From: Nocardia cyriacigeorgica GUH-2
Lineage (GTDB): Bacteria > Actinomycetota > Actinomycetes > Mycobacteriales > Mycobacteriaceae
Direction: 5' to 3'
Assembly (NCBI RefSeq): GCF_000284035.1
Contig: NC_016887.1
Coordinates: forward strand, 2,790,001-2,854,000
Length of the DNA: 64,000 bases
The notes beneath the pieces were generated by a model. The model searched no databases. It was not told the origin of the DNA and saw only the letters and a program-made list of their open reading frames with translations. Numbering within the stretch: the first letter of the stretch is position 1; every line of letters starts with the position of its first letter. Below are positions 8,070 to 16,658 of this stretch, piece after piece. The position numbers and the translations under genes are program-made.

Positions 8070-9452
8070 TCATGGGCGCACCTCCGCGACGGCTTGGTCG
8101 TAGCTCACCGGCTGGGCGGCGGGGTGGGCGTGACGGTAGCGTTGCGCGGCGGCCGCAGTGGTGAAGGGCAGGAAGGTGTTGCCATCGCGCAGCCAGACCG
8201 CCTTGTCGGCGAACCAGCGGGTGCCCAGTTCCGCATCGACGATGTACGCGGCTCGTACTGTGGCGCCTTGTGCGCGTGCGGCTTTCACCGCGCGCAGCAA
8301 GGCGGTCGGGTCGCCGGCGGGCTGGGTGGTGTTCTGGCCGTCGAGCCAGAGTTCGGTTCCCGAGCCGGTGGTCTGGTTGGTGGTGTCGGCGAGGGCGCTG
8401 TCGTAGTCACGGCCGCCGCGTGCGGCGAAGGCCGAGCGGATCAGGGTGTCGTCGACGAAGGCGTCGATATCGAGGTCGACGAAATCACCGATCGACTCGA
8501 GGTACCGCACATCGTCTTTGAACGCGCTGATCAGGCTCGGTTTGAGGGTGGTGTCGAACGAGGTGCCGCCGGGACCGTTGTAGAGATACACGACCTCCTG
8601 CGGCAGGCCCGATCCCTCGGCGACGAGGCGCGCCGCCTCCAGCGGTTCCCGCCACAGGAATTCGGTGGCATCGAGCTGGGCCTGCAGGAACGCGTCGACC
8701 ACTTCGGGATGGGCGGCGGTGTAATCCTTGCGGGCGACCACACCGTGGAAGGTGGGCACGTTCAGTTCGGCGCCGTCGTAGAGCAGCTTCGCCTTGTTCT
8801 GGAACACCAGCAGTCCGGGCCAGGCCACGAACTGCGACAGCGCACTCACCTGTCCTGACTCCAGGGCCGAGGCGCCGACCTGCGGTTGCTGGTTGAGCAC
8901 CTCCACACCACCGACGGGGTCGATACCGGCCCGGGTCAGCGCCTGCACCAGGGTGCCGTGCCCGGCCGAACCCACACTGGCCGACACCTTCTGGCCGGCA
9001 AGATCGCGCAACTCGTCGGCGGGCGAATCCGGCGCCACCACGACCATATTCAGCGCACCCTTGGGGTTGTATCCGGTGACGGAGATGAACTGGGTCCGTG
9101 ATCGCTCATTGGCCTGGGTGCGAGACCCGTTGATCAGCAACGGATAATCGCCCATCGAACCGATATCGATCTTCTCCGCCACCATCTGCGCGGTGATCGG
9201 GGCGCCGGTGTCGTAGTCCTGCCATTCGACGTCGTATTTCGCACCGCCGCCGTCGGTGATCTTCTGTAACCGCTGTTCCAGATACCCCTGGGCGCGCAGC
9301 AGAGTGCCGGCGGTGACGGTGTTGATGGTCTTGGACTGATAGCCGACGACCACCTTGACGGTATCGCCGGAACCGGCCTCTTCCAGCGAGCATCCGGTCA
9401 GTGCCAGGACCGCCGCGGCTGCGACGACGACCAGGCGTTTCCACTGTTTCAT
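8070..9452 (-). CDS. Lipoprotein solute-binding protein (NitT/TauT/SsuA type) with a NosL-like C-terminal domain
   Basis: 460 residues. The N-terminus MKQWKRLVVVAAAAVLALTGC is a lipoprotein signal with lipobox LTGC (Cys21). Residues ~30-340 resemble NitT/TauT/SsuA periplasmic binding proteins, with typical segments EKIDIGSMGDYPLLING and SVGSAGHGT. The last ~110 residues (about 350-460) look like a NosL-type domain (AAYIVDAELGTRWFADKAVW followed by an Ala-rich helix), though the usual NosL Met-Gly pair is not evident. The ATG at 9452 is 8 bases from the ferredoxin stop. No permease or ATPase gene lies next to it, so it may act as an extracytoplasmic sensor or binder, or use a distant transporter (inference). 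Nitrate, sulfonate or another organosulfur ligand are possibilities. Confidence 0.72.
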   Translation of the reverse strand: MKQWKRLVVVAAAAVLALTGCSLEEAGSGDTVKVVVGYQSKTINTVTAGTLLRAQGYLEQRLQKITDGGGAKYDVEWQDYDTGAPITAQMVAEKIDIGSMGDYPLLINGSRTQANERSRTQFISVTGYNPKGALNMVVVAPDSPADELRDLAGQKVSASVGSAGHGTLVQALTRAGIDPVGGVEVLNQQPQVGASALESGQVSALSQFVAWPGLLVFQNKAKLLYDGAELNVPTFHGVVARKDYTAAHPEVVDAFLQAQLDATEFLWREPLEAARLVAEGSGLPQEVVYLYNGPGGTSFDTTLKPSLISAFKDDVRYLESIGDFVDLDIDAFVDDTLIRSAFAARGGRDYDSALADTTNQTTGSGTELWLDGQNTTQPAGDPTALLRAVKAARAQGATVRAAYIVDAELGTRWFADKAVWLRDGNTFLPFTTAAAAQRYRHAHPAAQPVSYDQAVAEVRP

Positions 9453-9460
9453 GATCAGAA

Positions 9461-9688
9461 CTACCTCAGGAGATACGGCATGTTGACGGTGACGGCGCCG
9501 GTGGGGCAGCGCGCGGAACAAGGGCCGCAGTACCAGCATTCGTCGACGGCCATGAAGGCTTTGCCGTTGTCGGGATTGATGGCCAGGGAGTCGAGCGGAC
9601 AGATCTCGACGCACAGCGTGCAGCCCTGGATGCACAGCGATTCGTCGATGGTCACGGGGATATCGGTGCGCTGGTTCGCCAGTGCCAT
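9461..9688 (-). CDS. Dicluster ferredoxin of the AprB-like type
   Basis: 75-residue ferredoxin with two cysteine groups: CIQGCTLCVEICP (Cys19, 23, 26, 30) and CWYCGPCSARCP (near residues 51-62). The first group has an extra-residue spacing typical of the small partner of AprA-like flavoproteins. It probably carries two [4Fe-4S] clusters and is the electron-transfer partner of the flavoprotein two genes downstream, analogous to AprAB (inference from context). The ATG directly abuts the GntR gene stop, and the next gene starts 8 bases after its own stop, so the four genes form one operon. Confidence 0.88.
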   Translation of the reverse strand: MALANQRTDIPVTIDESLCIQGCTLCVEICPLDSLAINPDNGKAFMAVDECWYCGPCSARCPTGAVTVNMPYLLR

Positions 9689-10462
9689 CTAGAGGACCTT
9701 CCATTCCGGGATGCTGCGGGACAGGCTGCCGCGCAGGGTGATTCGATCGCCGCGCAGGCGGATGTACTCGAGATCGACCGGGGTGCCGTCGTCGAGGCGG
9801 GTCAGTCGCTCGAGCATCAGCAAGGCCGAGCCGGGTGGGGTGTCGAGGGTGGCGGCGGTGTGCGGGTCGGCGCAGACGGCTTCGACCGCGAGATCGGCCG
9901 AACCCAAAGACTGCCCGCTGATCTGTTCCAGGAGCACGAAGATGTCGGTCCGCTCCAGGTCGTGCTCGAGCACCGCCGGGCCGACCTCGGGCGCCAGATA
10001 GGTCAGATCCAGGCTCAGCGGCAGATCCGCGAGAAAACGCAGGCGCTCGATGTAGACAACGCGCGTGCCCGGCTCCAGTGCCAGCCGGCGCGCCACGGCG
10101 GGAGGTGCGCTGATGCGGGTCGCGGTGCGCACCTCATTGCGGACCACACCGCGGCCTTCGAGCGTTTCCTGCAACCCCAGCAGCGTGTCCAGCCCGTGGT
10201 CGACCTTGCGCGCCGCCACCGTGGTGCCGACCCTGGGTGTGCGGGCGATGAGCCCCTCGTCTTGAAGTAGTGCCAGCGCCTCCCGCACGGTGTTGCGGGA
10301 GGCCTGATGTTCGGCGGCGAGGTCCTGCTCGCCGGGCAGCGTGTCGGCGAAGGCGCCGGTGTGGATCTGCTGGCGCAGGATGTCGGCGACCCGGCGCGCA
10401 TGGTCGGCCCGCAGCCGCCGCACCGGGCTGTGCGTCTCCGTGTTTCTGTCGCTGACCTGCAT
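9689..10462 (-). CDS. GntR-family regulator with UTRA ligand domain (HutC subfamily)
   Basis: 257 residues. Residues ~20-85 form the winged helix, with the GntR signature around LPGEQDLAAEHQASRNTVRE. Residues ~100-250 match the UTRA effector-binding fold (RLALEPGTRVVYIERLR, and YIRLRGDRITLRG near the end). It is the first gene of the operon it probably controls: ferredoxin, binding protein and flavoprotein follow without a gap. HutC-type regulators usually repress catabolic operons and release on binding a small substrate-like molecule; here the ligand is unknown. The ATG at 10462 follows a 161-bp leader in which I could not identify a clear operator. Confidence 0.88.
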   Translation of the reverse strand: MQVSDRNTETHSPVRRLRADHARRVADILRQQIHTGAFADTLPGEQDLAAEHQASRNTVREALALLQDEGLIARTPRVGTTVAARKVDHGLDTLLGLQETLEGRGVVRNEVRTATRISAPPAVARRLALEPGTRVVYIERLRFLADLPLSLDLTYLAPEVGPAVLEHDLERTDIFVLLEQISGQSLGSADLAVEAVCADPHTAATLDTPPGSALLMLERLTRLDDGTPVDLEYIRLRGDRITLRGSLSRSIPEWKVL

Positions 10463-10623
10463 GAACAGCGACGATAGTGGGAACTTCGGGCGGTCGATCC
10501 CGGCCGCGAATCGGGCCCGGGACCCGCGCGACTATTGCGCCGGTTCGGCGGGTGACCCGACCTGGGCAAACGCGCGCGCCGACCGCGATTGCGCCACCTG
10601 CGGCGGGCGGCGGGCGGTTGTGA

Positions 10624-11283
10624 TCACGCCGATTCCAATGAATGCCGCGGTGCGTTGAGGCCGGTGCCGTCGGGGCTCAGGCCGAGCAGCGCGGCCTGCA
10701 CCAGACGCAAACGGTCGACGTCGCCGCGCAGTCCGGTGACGTTGTCGCTGTAGAGGAAGGCCTCGGCGAGCCGGACCAGGGTGTAGGCCAGCAGCGAGCG
10801 CTCCAGCGGCGGACGGTAATCGTCCTGCTCCTCGGTGCGCGCGATGAGCGACTCCACCGCGGCCACCACCCGGGGCTGCACCGGCCCGTCGCCGGTGGTG
10901 AGGATGCGCAGCCCGGCGATGGGCTCGTTCTCGAAGTAGCGGCGGAACGGTTCGTTGCCCGCCATCCAGCGATTGACCCGGTACAGCACATCGAGGATGC
11001 GCTGCGCACCGGTGGCCCGGCGGCGGGCGTCCGCGCGCTCGATCAGGTTCTCGAACTCACCGGCCAGCACCGCGCCGAGCACGCCGTCGCGCGAGCCGAA
11101 CCAGCGGTATACCGAGGCGCGGCTGAGCCGGAGTTTGGCCGCGATGGCCTGCACATCCACCCGCTCGCCGGCCAGGAACGCCACCCGCGCCAACTCCACG
11201 ACCTCTTCCCGGGTCGCGGAGGCCGGGCGCCCCGGTGGGCGGGATACGGTAGGCTCGTCGCTGGTCACACCCAAATGATACAT
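10624..11283 (-). CDS. TetR-family (QsdR-type) transcriptional regulator
   Basis: 219 residues from an ATG at 11283; a GTG at 11268 is an alternative, and neither has a good Shine-Dalgarno. The helix-turn-helix is at about residues 30-65 (VQAIAAKLRLSRASVYRWFG), and the rest matches the QsdR-type C-terminal domain (RYFENEPIAGLRILTTGDG). It follows the acyl-CoA dehydrogenase gene by 28 bases on the same strand. A 24-bp dyad overlaps its start codon, and a dyad of the same design lies just upstream of the dehydrogenase, so it probably regulates both itself and that enzyme (inference). Confidence 0.85.
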   Translation of the reverse strand: MYHLGVTSDEPTVSRPPGRPASATREEVVELARVAFLAGERVDVQAIAAKLRLSRASVYRWFGSRDGVLGAVLAGEFENLIERADARRRATGAQRILDVLYRVNRWMAGNEPFRRYFENEPIAGLRILTTGDGPVQPRVVAAVESLIARTEEQDDYRPPLERSLLAYTLVRLAEAFLYSDNVTGLRGDVDRLRLVQAALLGLSPDGTGLNAPRHSLESA

Positions 11284-11300
11284 CCATGGCGATATGTATC
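11277..11300. promoter_or_regulatory. 24-bp dyad operator at the QsdR-type regulator start
   Basis: GATACAT (11277-11283) and ATGTATC (11294-11300) are perfect 7-bp inverted arms with a 10-bp spacer. The site covers the regulator's start codon. It shares length and outer bases (GRTACA, 12 bases, TGTAYC) with the dyad at 13119-13142, which points to one DNA-binding protein for both. Confidence 0.65.
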
Positions 11301-11311
11301 TAATGGTGGTG

Positions 11312-13105
11312 TCAGAACCAGTCCTCCCGCATCTGCAGCGTGGTGGTGTCGCGGGCGGCCAGCAGGTCGAGTTGCGGTGCGGTACGGGGGAGTTCGAAGC
11401 GGAAGAAGTACCGGGCCGCATGGCGTTTACCGTCGTAGAAATCGCCCTCGCGGCCCTCTGCTGCCAGTAGCTGCTGCAACCAGATCCACGCCAGGGTGAT
11501 GTGCCCGAACGCTTCCAGGTAGATCGAACTGTTGGCCAGCGCGGCTTCGATATCACCGTCGGCGAACAGGCCGGCGGTCACCTCGACCAGCCGCTGCCAC
11601 GACGATTCCAGGCGGTCGGCCAGGTCGGCGGGTTCACCACCCTGCGCGCGGGCCTCGGCGATGGTCGCGCGGATACGTTCGTCGAGCGCGCGCAAGCTCG
11701 CCCCGCCCTGCTGGGTGACCTTGCGGCCGAGTAGGTCCAGGCCCTGAATGCCGTGTGTGCCTTCGTGAATCGGGTTGAGCCGGTTGTCCCGGTAGTGCTG
11801 TTCGACGTTGTATTCGCGAGTGTAGCCGTAACCGCCGAGCACCTGGATGGCCAGGCTGTTGGCCTCCAGGCACCACTGCGACGGCCAGCTCTTCGCGACG
11901 GGGGTGAGGATGTCCAGCAGCAGCGTCAGCGCGCGGCGTTCCTCCTCGGAGGCGGCGGTGCGGTGCTCGTCGACCAGCTTGGCGCAGTAGAGCACCAACG
12001 CGAGCGCGCCTTCGGCATAGGCCTTCTGCGCCAGCAGCATTCGCTTCACATCGGCGTGCTCGATGATCGGCCGCTGCGGCGTGGTGGGATCGGCTGCGCC
12101 CTTGGTCCGGCCCTGCGCGCGGGTGCGGGCGTAGTCGAGGGATTCGAGATAGCCGGTGTACCCGAGCGCGGTGGCGACCAGGCCGACGCCGATCCGCGCC
12201 TCGTTCATCATCGTGAACATGTAGGTGAGCCCGCGATGTTGCTCGCCGACCAGATAGCCGATCGCACCCGGCGCGCCGCCCGGCGTCCACTTGCCCTCGC
12301 CGAAGTTCAAGGCCGTATTGACGGTGCCGCGGTAGCCCATCTTGTGATTGAGCCCGGCCAGCGCCACGTCGTTGCGCTCACCGAGGGAACCGTCCTCGCC
12401 GACCAGGAACCGCGGCACCACGAACAGCGAGATCCCCTTGGTGCCCGCCGGCCCACCCGGAATCTTGGCCAGCACCAGGTGCACGATGTTCTCACCCAGC
12501 TCGTGGTCGCCGCCGGAGATCCACATCTTGGTGCCGAACAGCCGGTAGGTGCCGTCGGGCTGCGGCTCGGCGCGGGTGACGATATCGGCCAGCGACGACC
12601 CGGCCTGCGGCTCGGACAGGCACATGGTGCCGAAGAAGCGGCCCTCCACCATCGGGCGCACGAACCGGTCGATGTGCTCGCGACCATGGGTGAGCAGCAG
12701 GTTCGCATTCGCCATGGTGAGGAACGGATAGCCGGAGGTGCCGGGGTTGGCGGCCTGGAACCAGGCGAAACTGGCCTGGGCGACCGTCGCAGGCAACTGG
12801 GAACCACCCAGTTCGTAGTCCATCGCCGCGCCGGGCAGTCCGGCCTCTGCGAACGCGCGCAGCGCCGCACCCACCTCGGGAATGAGGGTGACCCGCTCGC
12901 CGTCGAAGATCGGCTCGTTGGCGTCGCCGAGCTTGTTGTGCGAGGCGAAGTACTTGGTCGCCAGCTGCTCGCTCAGGTCGAGGACGGCGTCGAAGGTCTC
13001 CCGCGAATGCTCGGCGTAGCGCTTGCGCTCGGTGAGGCGCTCGACGTCGAGCCATTCGTAGAGCAGGAAGTCGAGATCACGCCGGGACAGGAGAGTAGAC
13101 CGCAT
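11312..13105 (-). CDS. Long acyl-CoA dehydrogenase (DmdC / FadE5-like, with C-terminal extension)
   Basis: 597 residues, the length of the group with the extra C-terminal acyl-CoA dehydrogenase domain; ordinary members have ~380-400. FAD- and substrate-binding segments are visible: TMCLSEPQAGSSLADIVTRA near 160, GTKMWISGGDHEL near 195 and the C-terminal core GGYGYTREYNVEQHYRDNRL near 435. It should oxidise an acyl-CoA to the enoyl-CoA with FAD, electrons going to ETF. The wording around 'NPIHEGTHGIQGLDLLGRK' resembles 3-methylmercaptopropionyl-CoA dehydrogenase DmdC, but the substrate cannot be fixed from sequence. The ATG at 13105 has a GAAGGGA about 7 bases upstream. The TetR regulator follows downstream. 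Confidence 0.85.
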   Translation of the reverse strand: MRSTLLSRRDLDFLLYEWLDVERLTERKRYAEHSRETFDAVLDLSEQLATKYFASHNKLGDANEPIFDGERVTLIPEVGAALRAFAEAGLPGAAMDYELGGSQLPATVAQASFAWFQAANPGTSGYPFLTMANANLLLTHGREHIDRFVRPMVEGRFFGTMCLSEPQAGSSLADIVTRAEPQPDGTYRLFGTKMWISGGDHELGENIVHLVLAKIPGGPAGTKGISLFVVPRFLVGEDGSLGERNDVALAGLNHKMGYRGTVNTALNFGEGKWTPGGAPGAIGYLVGEQHRGLTYMFTMMNEARIGVGLVATALGYTGYLESLDYARTRAQGRTKGAADPTTPQRPIIEHADVKRMLLAQKAYAEGALALVLYCAKLVDEHRTAASEEERRALTLLLDILTPVAKSWPSQWCLEANSLAIQVLGGYGYTREYNVEQHYRDNRLNPIHEGTHGIQGLDLLGRKVTQQGGASLRALDERIRATIAEARAQGGEPADLADRLESSWQRLVEVTAGLFADGDIEAALANSSIYLEAFGHITLAWIWLQQLLAAEGREGDFYDGKRHAARYFFRFELPRTAPQLDLLAARDTTTLQMREDWF

Positions 13106-13118
13106 CGAGCATCCCTTC

Positions 13119-13142
13119 GGTACAAGTTGGCTCCTGTGTACC
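13119..13142. promoter_or_regulatory. 24-bp dyad operator upstream of the acyl-CoA dehydrogenase
   Basis: GGTACA (13119-13124) and TGTACC (13137-13142) are perfect 6-bp arms spaced by 12 bases. The site ends 13 bases upstream of the dehydrogenase ATG, where it would block initiation. It matches the dyad at 11277-11300 in length and arm sequence. Confidence 0.6.
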
Positions 13143-13201
13143 ATACTCCGCGCAGGATCGGCAGGGGCGGTCCCGTCGAGTATCAGGACCGCCCTGAGCG
13201 A

Positions 13202-13746
13202 TCAATCCTTGGCAGGCCCGTAGTTCAGGTGCACCACGCCGTTGTCGTAGACGTCGGTCGACAGCAGCGCGAGCTTGGTCGTGGCGTCGTCGAAGAACCG
13301 CTGCCGGTGCCCAGGGCGATCGGGTACACGAACAGGTGCAGATTGTCGACGAGGCCGTCGCGGAGCAGGGCGCGGACCAACGTGCCGCTGCCGCTGATGT
13401 ACAGGATGCCGTCGGTGTCGGCCTTGAGCTTGCGGATGACCTCGGGGTCATAAGCGCCGAGGCGGGTGCTGTTGGCCCACTCCACCGCGGGCTCCTGCGC
13501 ACCGACGACGTACTTCATGGTGTCGTTGAAGAACGGCGCGCCCGGGTCGTCCTCTACCGTGCGGGTGGACCAGGCCGGCGCGAACATCTCGAAGGTGTTG
13601 CGCCCGAGCAGGATGCCGGTCGCGGCACCGGTGATCTCGCCGAGGGTGTCACCCATCTTCGGGTCGAACCCGTAGGCGAAGGTGAAACTCGGGTCGTCGT
13701 ACATGCCGTCGAGGGAGATGAACTCGTGGACCGCGATGGTGCCCAA
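13202..13746 (-). pseudogene. Dihydrofolate-reductase-like (RibD C-terminal domain) protein with a frameshift
   Basis: The first ~150 residues read as a small DHFR/RibD-C-type reductase: HEFISLDGMYDDP at the N-terminus, ILLGRNTFEMFAPAW near 55 and ISGSGTLVRALLRDGLVDNL near 120. At about 13301-13305 the frame changes: the expected continuation GTGxRFFDDATTKLALLSTD is present but in another frame, and ends in a stop at 13202. One missing C after GGCACCGGC would explain it. In the uncorrected frame translation ends at 13225 with an unrelated Ser/Thr/Pro/Arg-rich tail. The start is a TTG at 13746 behind AAAGGAAG, giving the usual MGTIxVHEF N-terminus. It is either a recent pseudogene or a sequencing error. 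It stands alone between the acyl-CoA dehydrogenase and cysNC. Confidence 0.75.
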
Positions 13747-13884
13747 GATGCTTCCTTTCGTCAACCCGGCGCCCACCCGGATGCGGATCGAAGTGTCGAG
13801 CTGGAGCCGGCCGGATCGCCGTGCGATGCGTCGACGGGCGGGCGAGGCCGGCGTTGCGCCCGACGATAGGCGCTACGACCCCGC

Positions 13885-15717
13885 TCAGTCCATGGTCGCG
13901 AGCACCGCGAGCACCGTCGACGCCATCGCGGCCGGGTCCCCGTCGGCCGGGCGTAGCACCAAGCCGGGCGTGAGCGGATGCTCGTACGGTGCGTCGACGC
14001 CGGTGAAATCGCGGATCTCGCCCGCGCGGGCCTTGGCGTACATACCCTTCGGATCGCGCGATTCACACACCTCCAAAGGCGTATCGACGAAGACCTCGAG
14101 AAACGGGATGCCCGCGGCCTCATGCACTGCACGAGCCCTATCCCGGTCGGCCCGATACGGGCTGATGAGCGACACGATCGCGATCACGCCGGCCTCGGCG
14201 AACAGTCGCGCCACCTCGCCGACGCGGCGGATGTTCTCGACCCGGTCCTCGGCGGAGAATTCCAGGTCGGAGTTGAGGCCGTGACGCAGGTTGTCGCCGT
14301 CGAGCAGGAACGCCGGACGCCCGGACGCCACCAGCCGGCGCTCCAGCTCCACCGCCACCGTGGATTTGCCCGACCCGGACAGGCCCGTCAGCCACACCGT
14401 CATCCCGCGGGTCGCGCGCTCCTCGCGTTCGACGGCGGTGGAATGCCACACCACCCGCGAGGACGGCAGACTCGGGCCGGTGATCATGCCACCGGCGACG
14501 GTATTGCCGGTGGCGTCGTCGACCAGCAGGAAGCTGCCGGTCGTGCGGTTGCGCCGGTAGGGGTCGAACAGCAGCGGTTGCCGGGTGCGCAACTGGACGC
14601 GCCCGATCTCGTTGAGCGACAACGCCGTCGCGTTCTCATCTCGGTGCAGGGTGTTCACATCGAGGCGGTAGTCCAGCGTCCGCACCTCGACCGGAGTCGA
14701 GCGGGTGGTGTGGCGCAGGGTGTAGGTCGCGCCCGGGGTGAGGGTGGCGTCCTCGGCGAACCAGCACACCATGGCGTCGAGATCGCGCCCGACCTGCGGA
14801 CGGTTGGCGGGACGGCAGATCAGGTCGCCGCGGGAGACGTCGAGCTCGTCGCTGAGTTGCACCGTCACCGCCTGCGGCGGGAAGGCTTCGTCGATGGGCC
14901 TGCCGCCCGGACCGAAGATCGACCGGACCGTGGTGTTCAATCCCGACGGCAGCACCGTCACCTCGTCGCCGGGTTTGAAGACGCCACCGGCGATCGTTCC
15001 GGCGTAACCGCGGAATTCCGGTGTGTGACTGCGGATCACGTACTGCACCGGCAGCCGGGCATCGATCAGGTTGCGGTCGGAGGCGATGTGCACCTCTTCG
15101 AGATGATGCAGCAGCGGGGTACCCTCGTACCAGGGCATAGAGGTGCCGCGATGCACGATATTGTCGCCGTGCAGCGCCGACATGGGCACGAAGGTCAGAT
15201 CGGTGACGTCGAGCTTGGAGGCGAAACCGGCGAATTCCTCGCGGATCTCGGTGAACCGCTGCTGCGACCAGTCCACCAGATCCATCTTGTTCACACACAA
15301 CACCAGGTGCGGGATGCCGAGCAGCCCAGCAAGGAAGGCGTGGCGGCGGGTCTGCTCCACCACCCCTTTGCGGGCGTCGACCAGCACCAGCGCCAGATCG
15401 GCGGTGGAGGCGCCGGTGACCATATTGCGGGTGTACTGGATGTGGCCGGGGGTGTCGGCGATGATGAATTTGCGGCGCGGCGTGGCGAAATAGCGGTGCG
15501 CGACGTCGATGGTGATGCCCTGTTCACGTTCGGCGCGCAGACCGTCGGTGAGCAGTGCGAGGTTCGGATAGTCCTCGCCGCGGTCGCGGCTGGTGCGTTC
15601 CACCGCATCGAGCTGATCGGTGAACAGCGTCTTGGAGTCGAACAGCAGCCGCCCGATCAGTGTCGATTTACCGTCGTCGACGCTGCCCGCGGTCGCCAGG
15701 CGCAGCAAAGTGGTCAT
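13885..15717 (-). CDS. cysNC: Bifunctional sulfate adenylyltransferase subunit 1 / APS kinase (CysN-CysC fusion)
   Basis: 610 residues. The N-terminal ~430 form the GTPase subunit of ATP sulfurylase: P-loop GSVDDGKST at 11-19, DTPGH near 88 and NKMD near 143. The C-terminal ~180 are APS kinase: P-loop GLSGSGKST near 440, and [21 protein letters not shown] near 550. With CysD it makes APS from sulfate and ATP, and the kinase domain makes PAPS. The fused form is usual in mycobacteria and relatives. The ATG overlaps the cysD stop in an ATGA. A PAPS-using sulfotransferase lies 4 kb away, divergent from this operon. Confidence 0.96.
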   Translation of the reverse strand: MTTLLRLATAGSVDDGKSTLIGRLLFDSKTLFTDQLDAVERTSRDRGEDYPNLALLTDGLRAEREQGITIDVAHRYFATPRRKFIIADTPGHIQYTRNMVTGASTADLALVLVDARKGVVEQTRRHAFLAGLLGIPHLVLCVNKMDLVDWSQQRFTEIREEFAGFASKLDVTDLTFVPMSALHGDNIVHRGTSMPWYEGTPLLHHLEEVHIASDRNLIDARLPVQYVIRSHTPEFRGYAGTIAGGVFKPGDEVTVLPSGLNTTVRSIFGPGGRPIDEAFPPQAVTVQLSDELDVSRGDLICRPANRPQVGRDLDAMVCWFAEDATLTPGATYTLRHTTRSTPVEVRTLDYRLDVNTLHRDENATALSLNEIGRVQLRTRQPLLFDPYRRNRTTGSFLLVDDATGNTVAGGMITGPSLPSSRVVWHSTAVEREERATRGMTVWLTGLSGSGKSTVAVELERRLVASGRPAFLLDGDNLRHGLNSDLEFSAEDRVENIRRVGEVARLFAEAGVIAIVSLISPYRADRDRARAVHEAAGIPFLEVFVDTPLEVCESRDPKGMYAKARAGEIRDFTGVDAPYEHPLTPGLVLRPADGDPAAMASTVLAVLATMD

Positions 15718-16649
15718 CAGAAGTAGCCTTCTCGTTTGCGGTCTTCCATCCCGGCCTCGGAAATGCGGTCGTCAGCGCGGGTAGCGCCACGTTCGGTGAC
15801 GCGGGCCGCCGCGACTTCGGCCACCACCTCGGCGGGGGAGGCGGCGCTGGATTCGACACAGCCGGTGCAGGTGGCATCGCCGACGGTACGGAACCGTACG
15901 GTCGACTCGTACGGTGTCTCGCCGTCGAGTAGCCGCAGAAAACGGGTGTGCGCCAACAGCATTCCGTCGCGCTGCACCACCGGTCGGCGATGGGCGTAGT
16001 ACAGCGACGGCAGTTCGATGCCCTCGGCGGCGATATAGCTCCAGATATCGAGTTCGGTCCAGTTCGACAGCGGGAAGACCCGGATGTGCTCGCCGGGACG
16101 GTGGCTGCCGTTGTAGAGGTTCCACAGTTCGGGGCGCTGCCTGCGCGGATCCCACTGGCCGTATTCGTCGCGGAAGCTGAACACCCGCTCCTTGGCGCGC
16201 GCCTTCTCCTCATCGCGCCGGGCGCCGCCGAACACGGCGTCGAACCGGCCCTCGCGCACGCAGCGCAGCAGGGTAGTGGTCTGCAGCCGGTTGCGGGTGG
16301 CGCGCGGACCGCTGTCCTCGGTGACGCGGCCTGCGTCGATGTCGTCCTGGACCCGGCCCACGATCAGCCGCAGCCCCAGCCGCGCCACGGTGCGATCGCG
16401 GAACTCGATCACTTCGTCGAAATTGTGCCCGGTGTCGATATGCAGCACCGGGAACGGTAGTGGGGCGGGCCAAAAGGATTTGGCGGCCAGGTGCAGCATC
16501 ACCACCGAATCCTTGCCGCCGGAAAACAACAGCACCGGGCGTTCGAAAGTCGCTGCGACTTCCCGGAATATATGTGCCGACTCGGCCTCGAGCGCGTCCA
16601 GATGGGGCAGCTCGTAGGTGTTCGCCGCCGACTTTGCGTACTGGCTCAC
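15717..16649 (-). CDS. cysD: Sulfate adenylyltransferase subunit 2 (CysD)
   Basis: 310 residues, the ATP-pyrophosphatase-type catalytic subunit of ATP sulfurylase. The PP-loop motif SGGKDS is at 43-48, followed by [16 protein letters not shown] near 85-100 and [20 protein letters not shown] near 150-170. Its partner is CysN, encoded next with a four-base overlap. The start is a GTG at 16649, 9 bases after the IclR gene stop. No Shine-Dalgarno is evident, so it may be read through from the IclR gene or from a leaderless transcript. A degenerate copy of the AGAACACGTT dyad lies directly upstream. Confidence 0.95.
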   Translation of the reverse strand: MSQYAKSAANTYELPHLDALEAESAHIFREVAATFERPVLLFSGGKDSVVMLHLAAKSFWPAPLPFPVLHIDTGHNFDEVIEFRDRTVARLGLRLIVGRVQDDIDAGRVTEDSGPRATRNRLQTTTLLRCVREGRFDAVFGGARRDEEKARAKERVFSFRDEYGQWDPRRQRPELWNLYNGSHRPGEHIRVFPLSNWTELDIWSYIAAEGIELPSLYYAHRRPVVQRDGMLLAHTRFLRLLDGETPYESTVRFRTVGDATCTGCVESSAASPAEVVAEVAAARVTERGATRADDRISEAGMEDRKREGYF

Positions 16650-16658
16650 GATGTAAAA

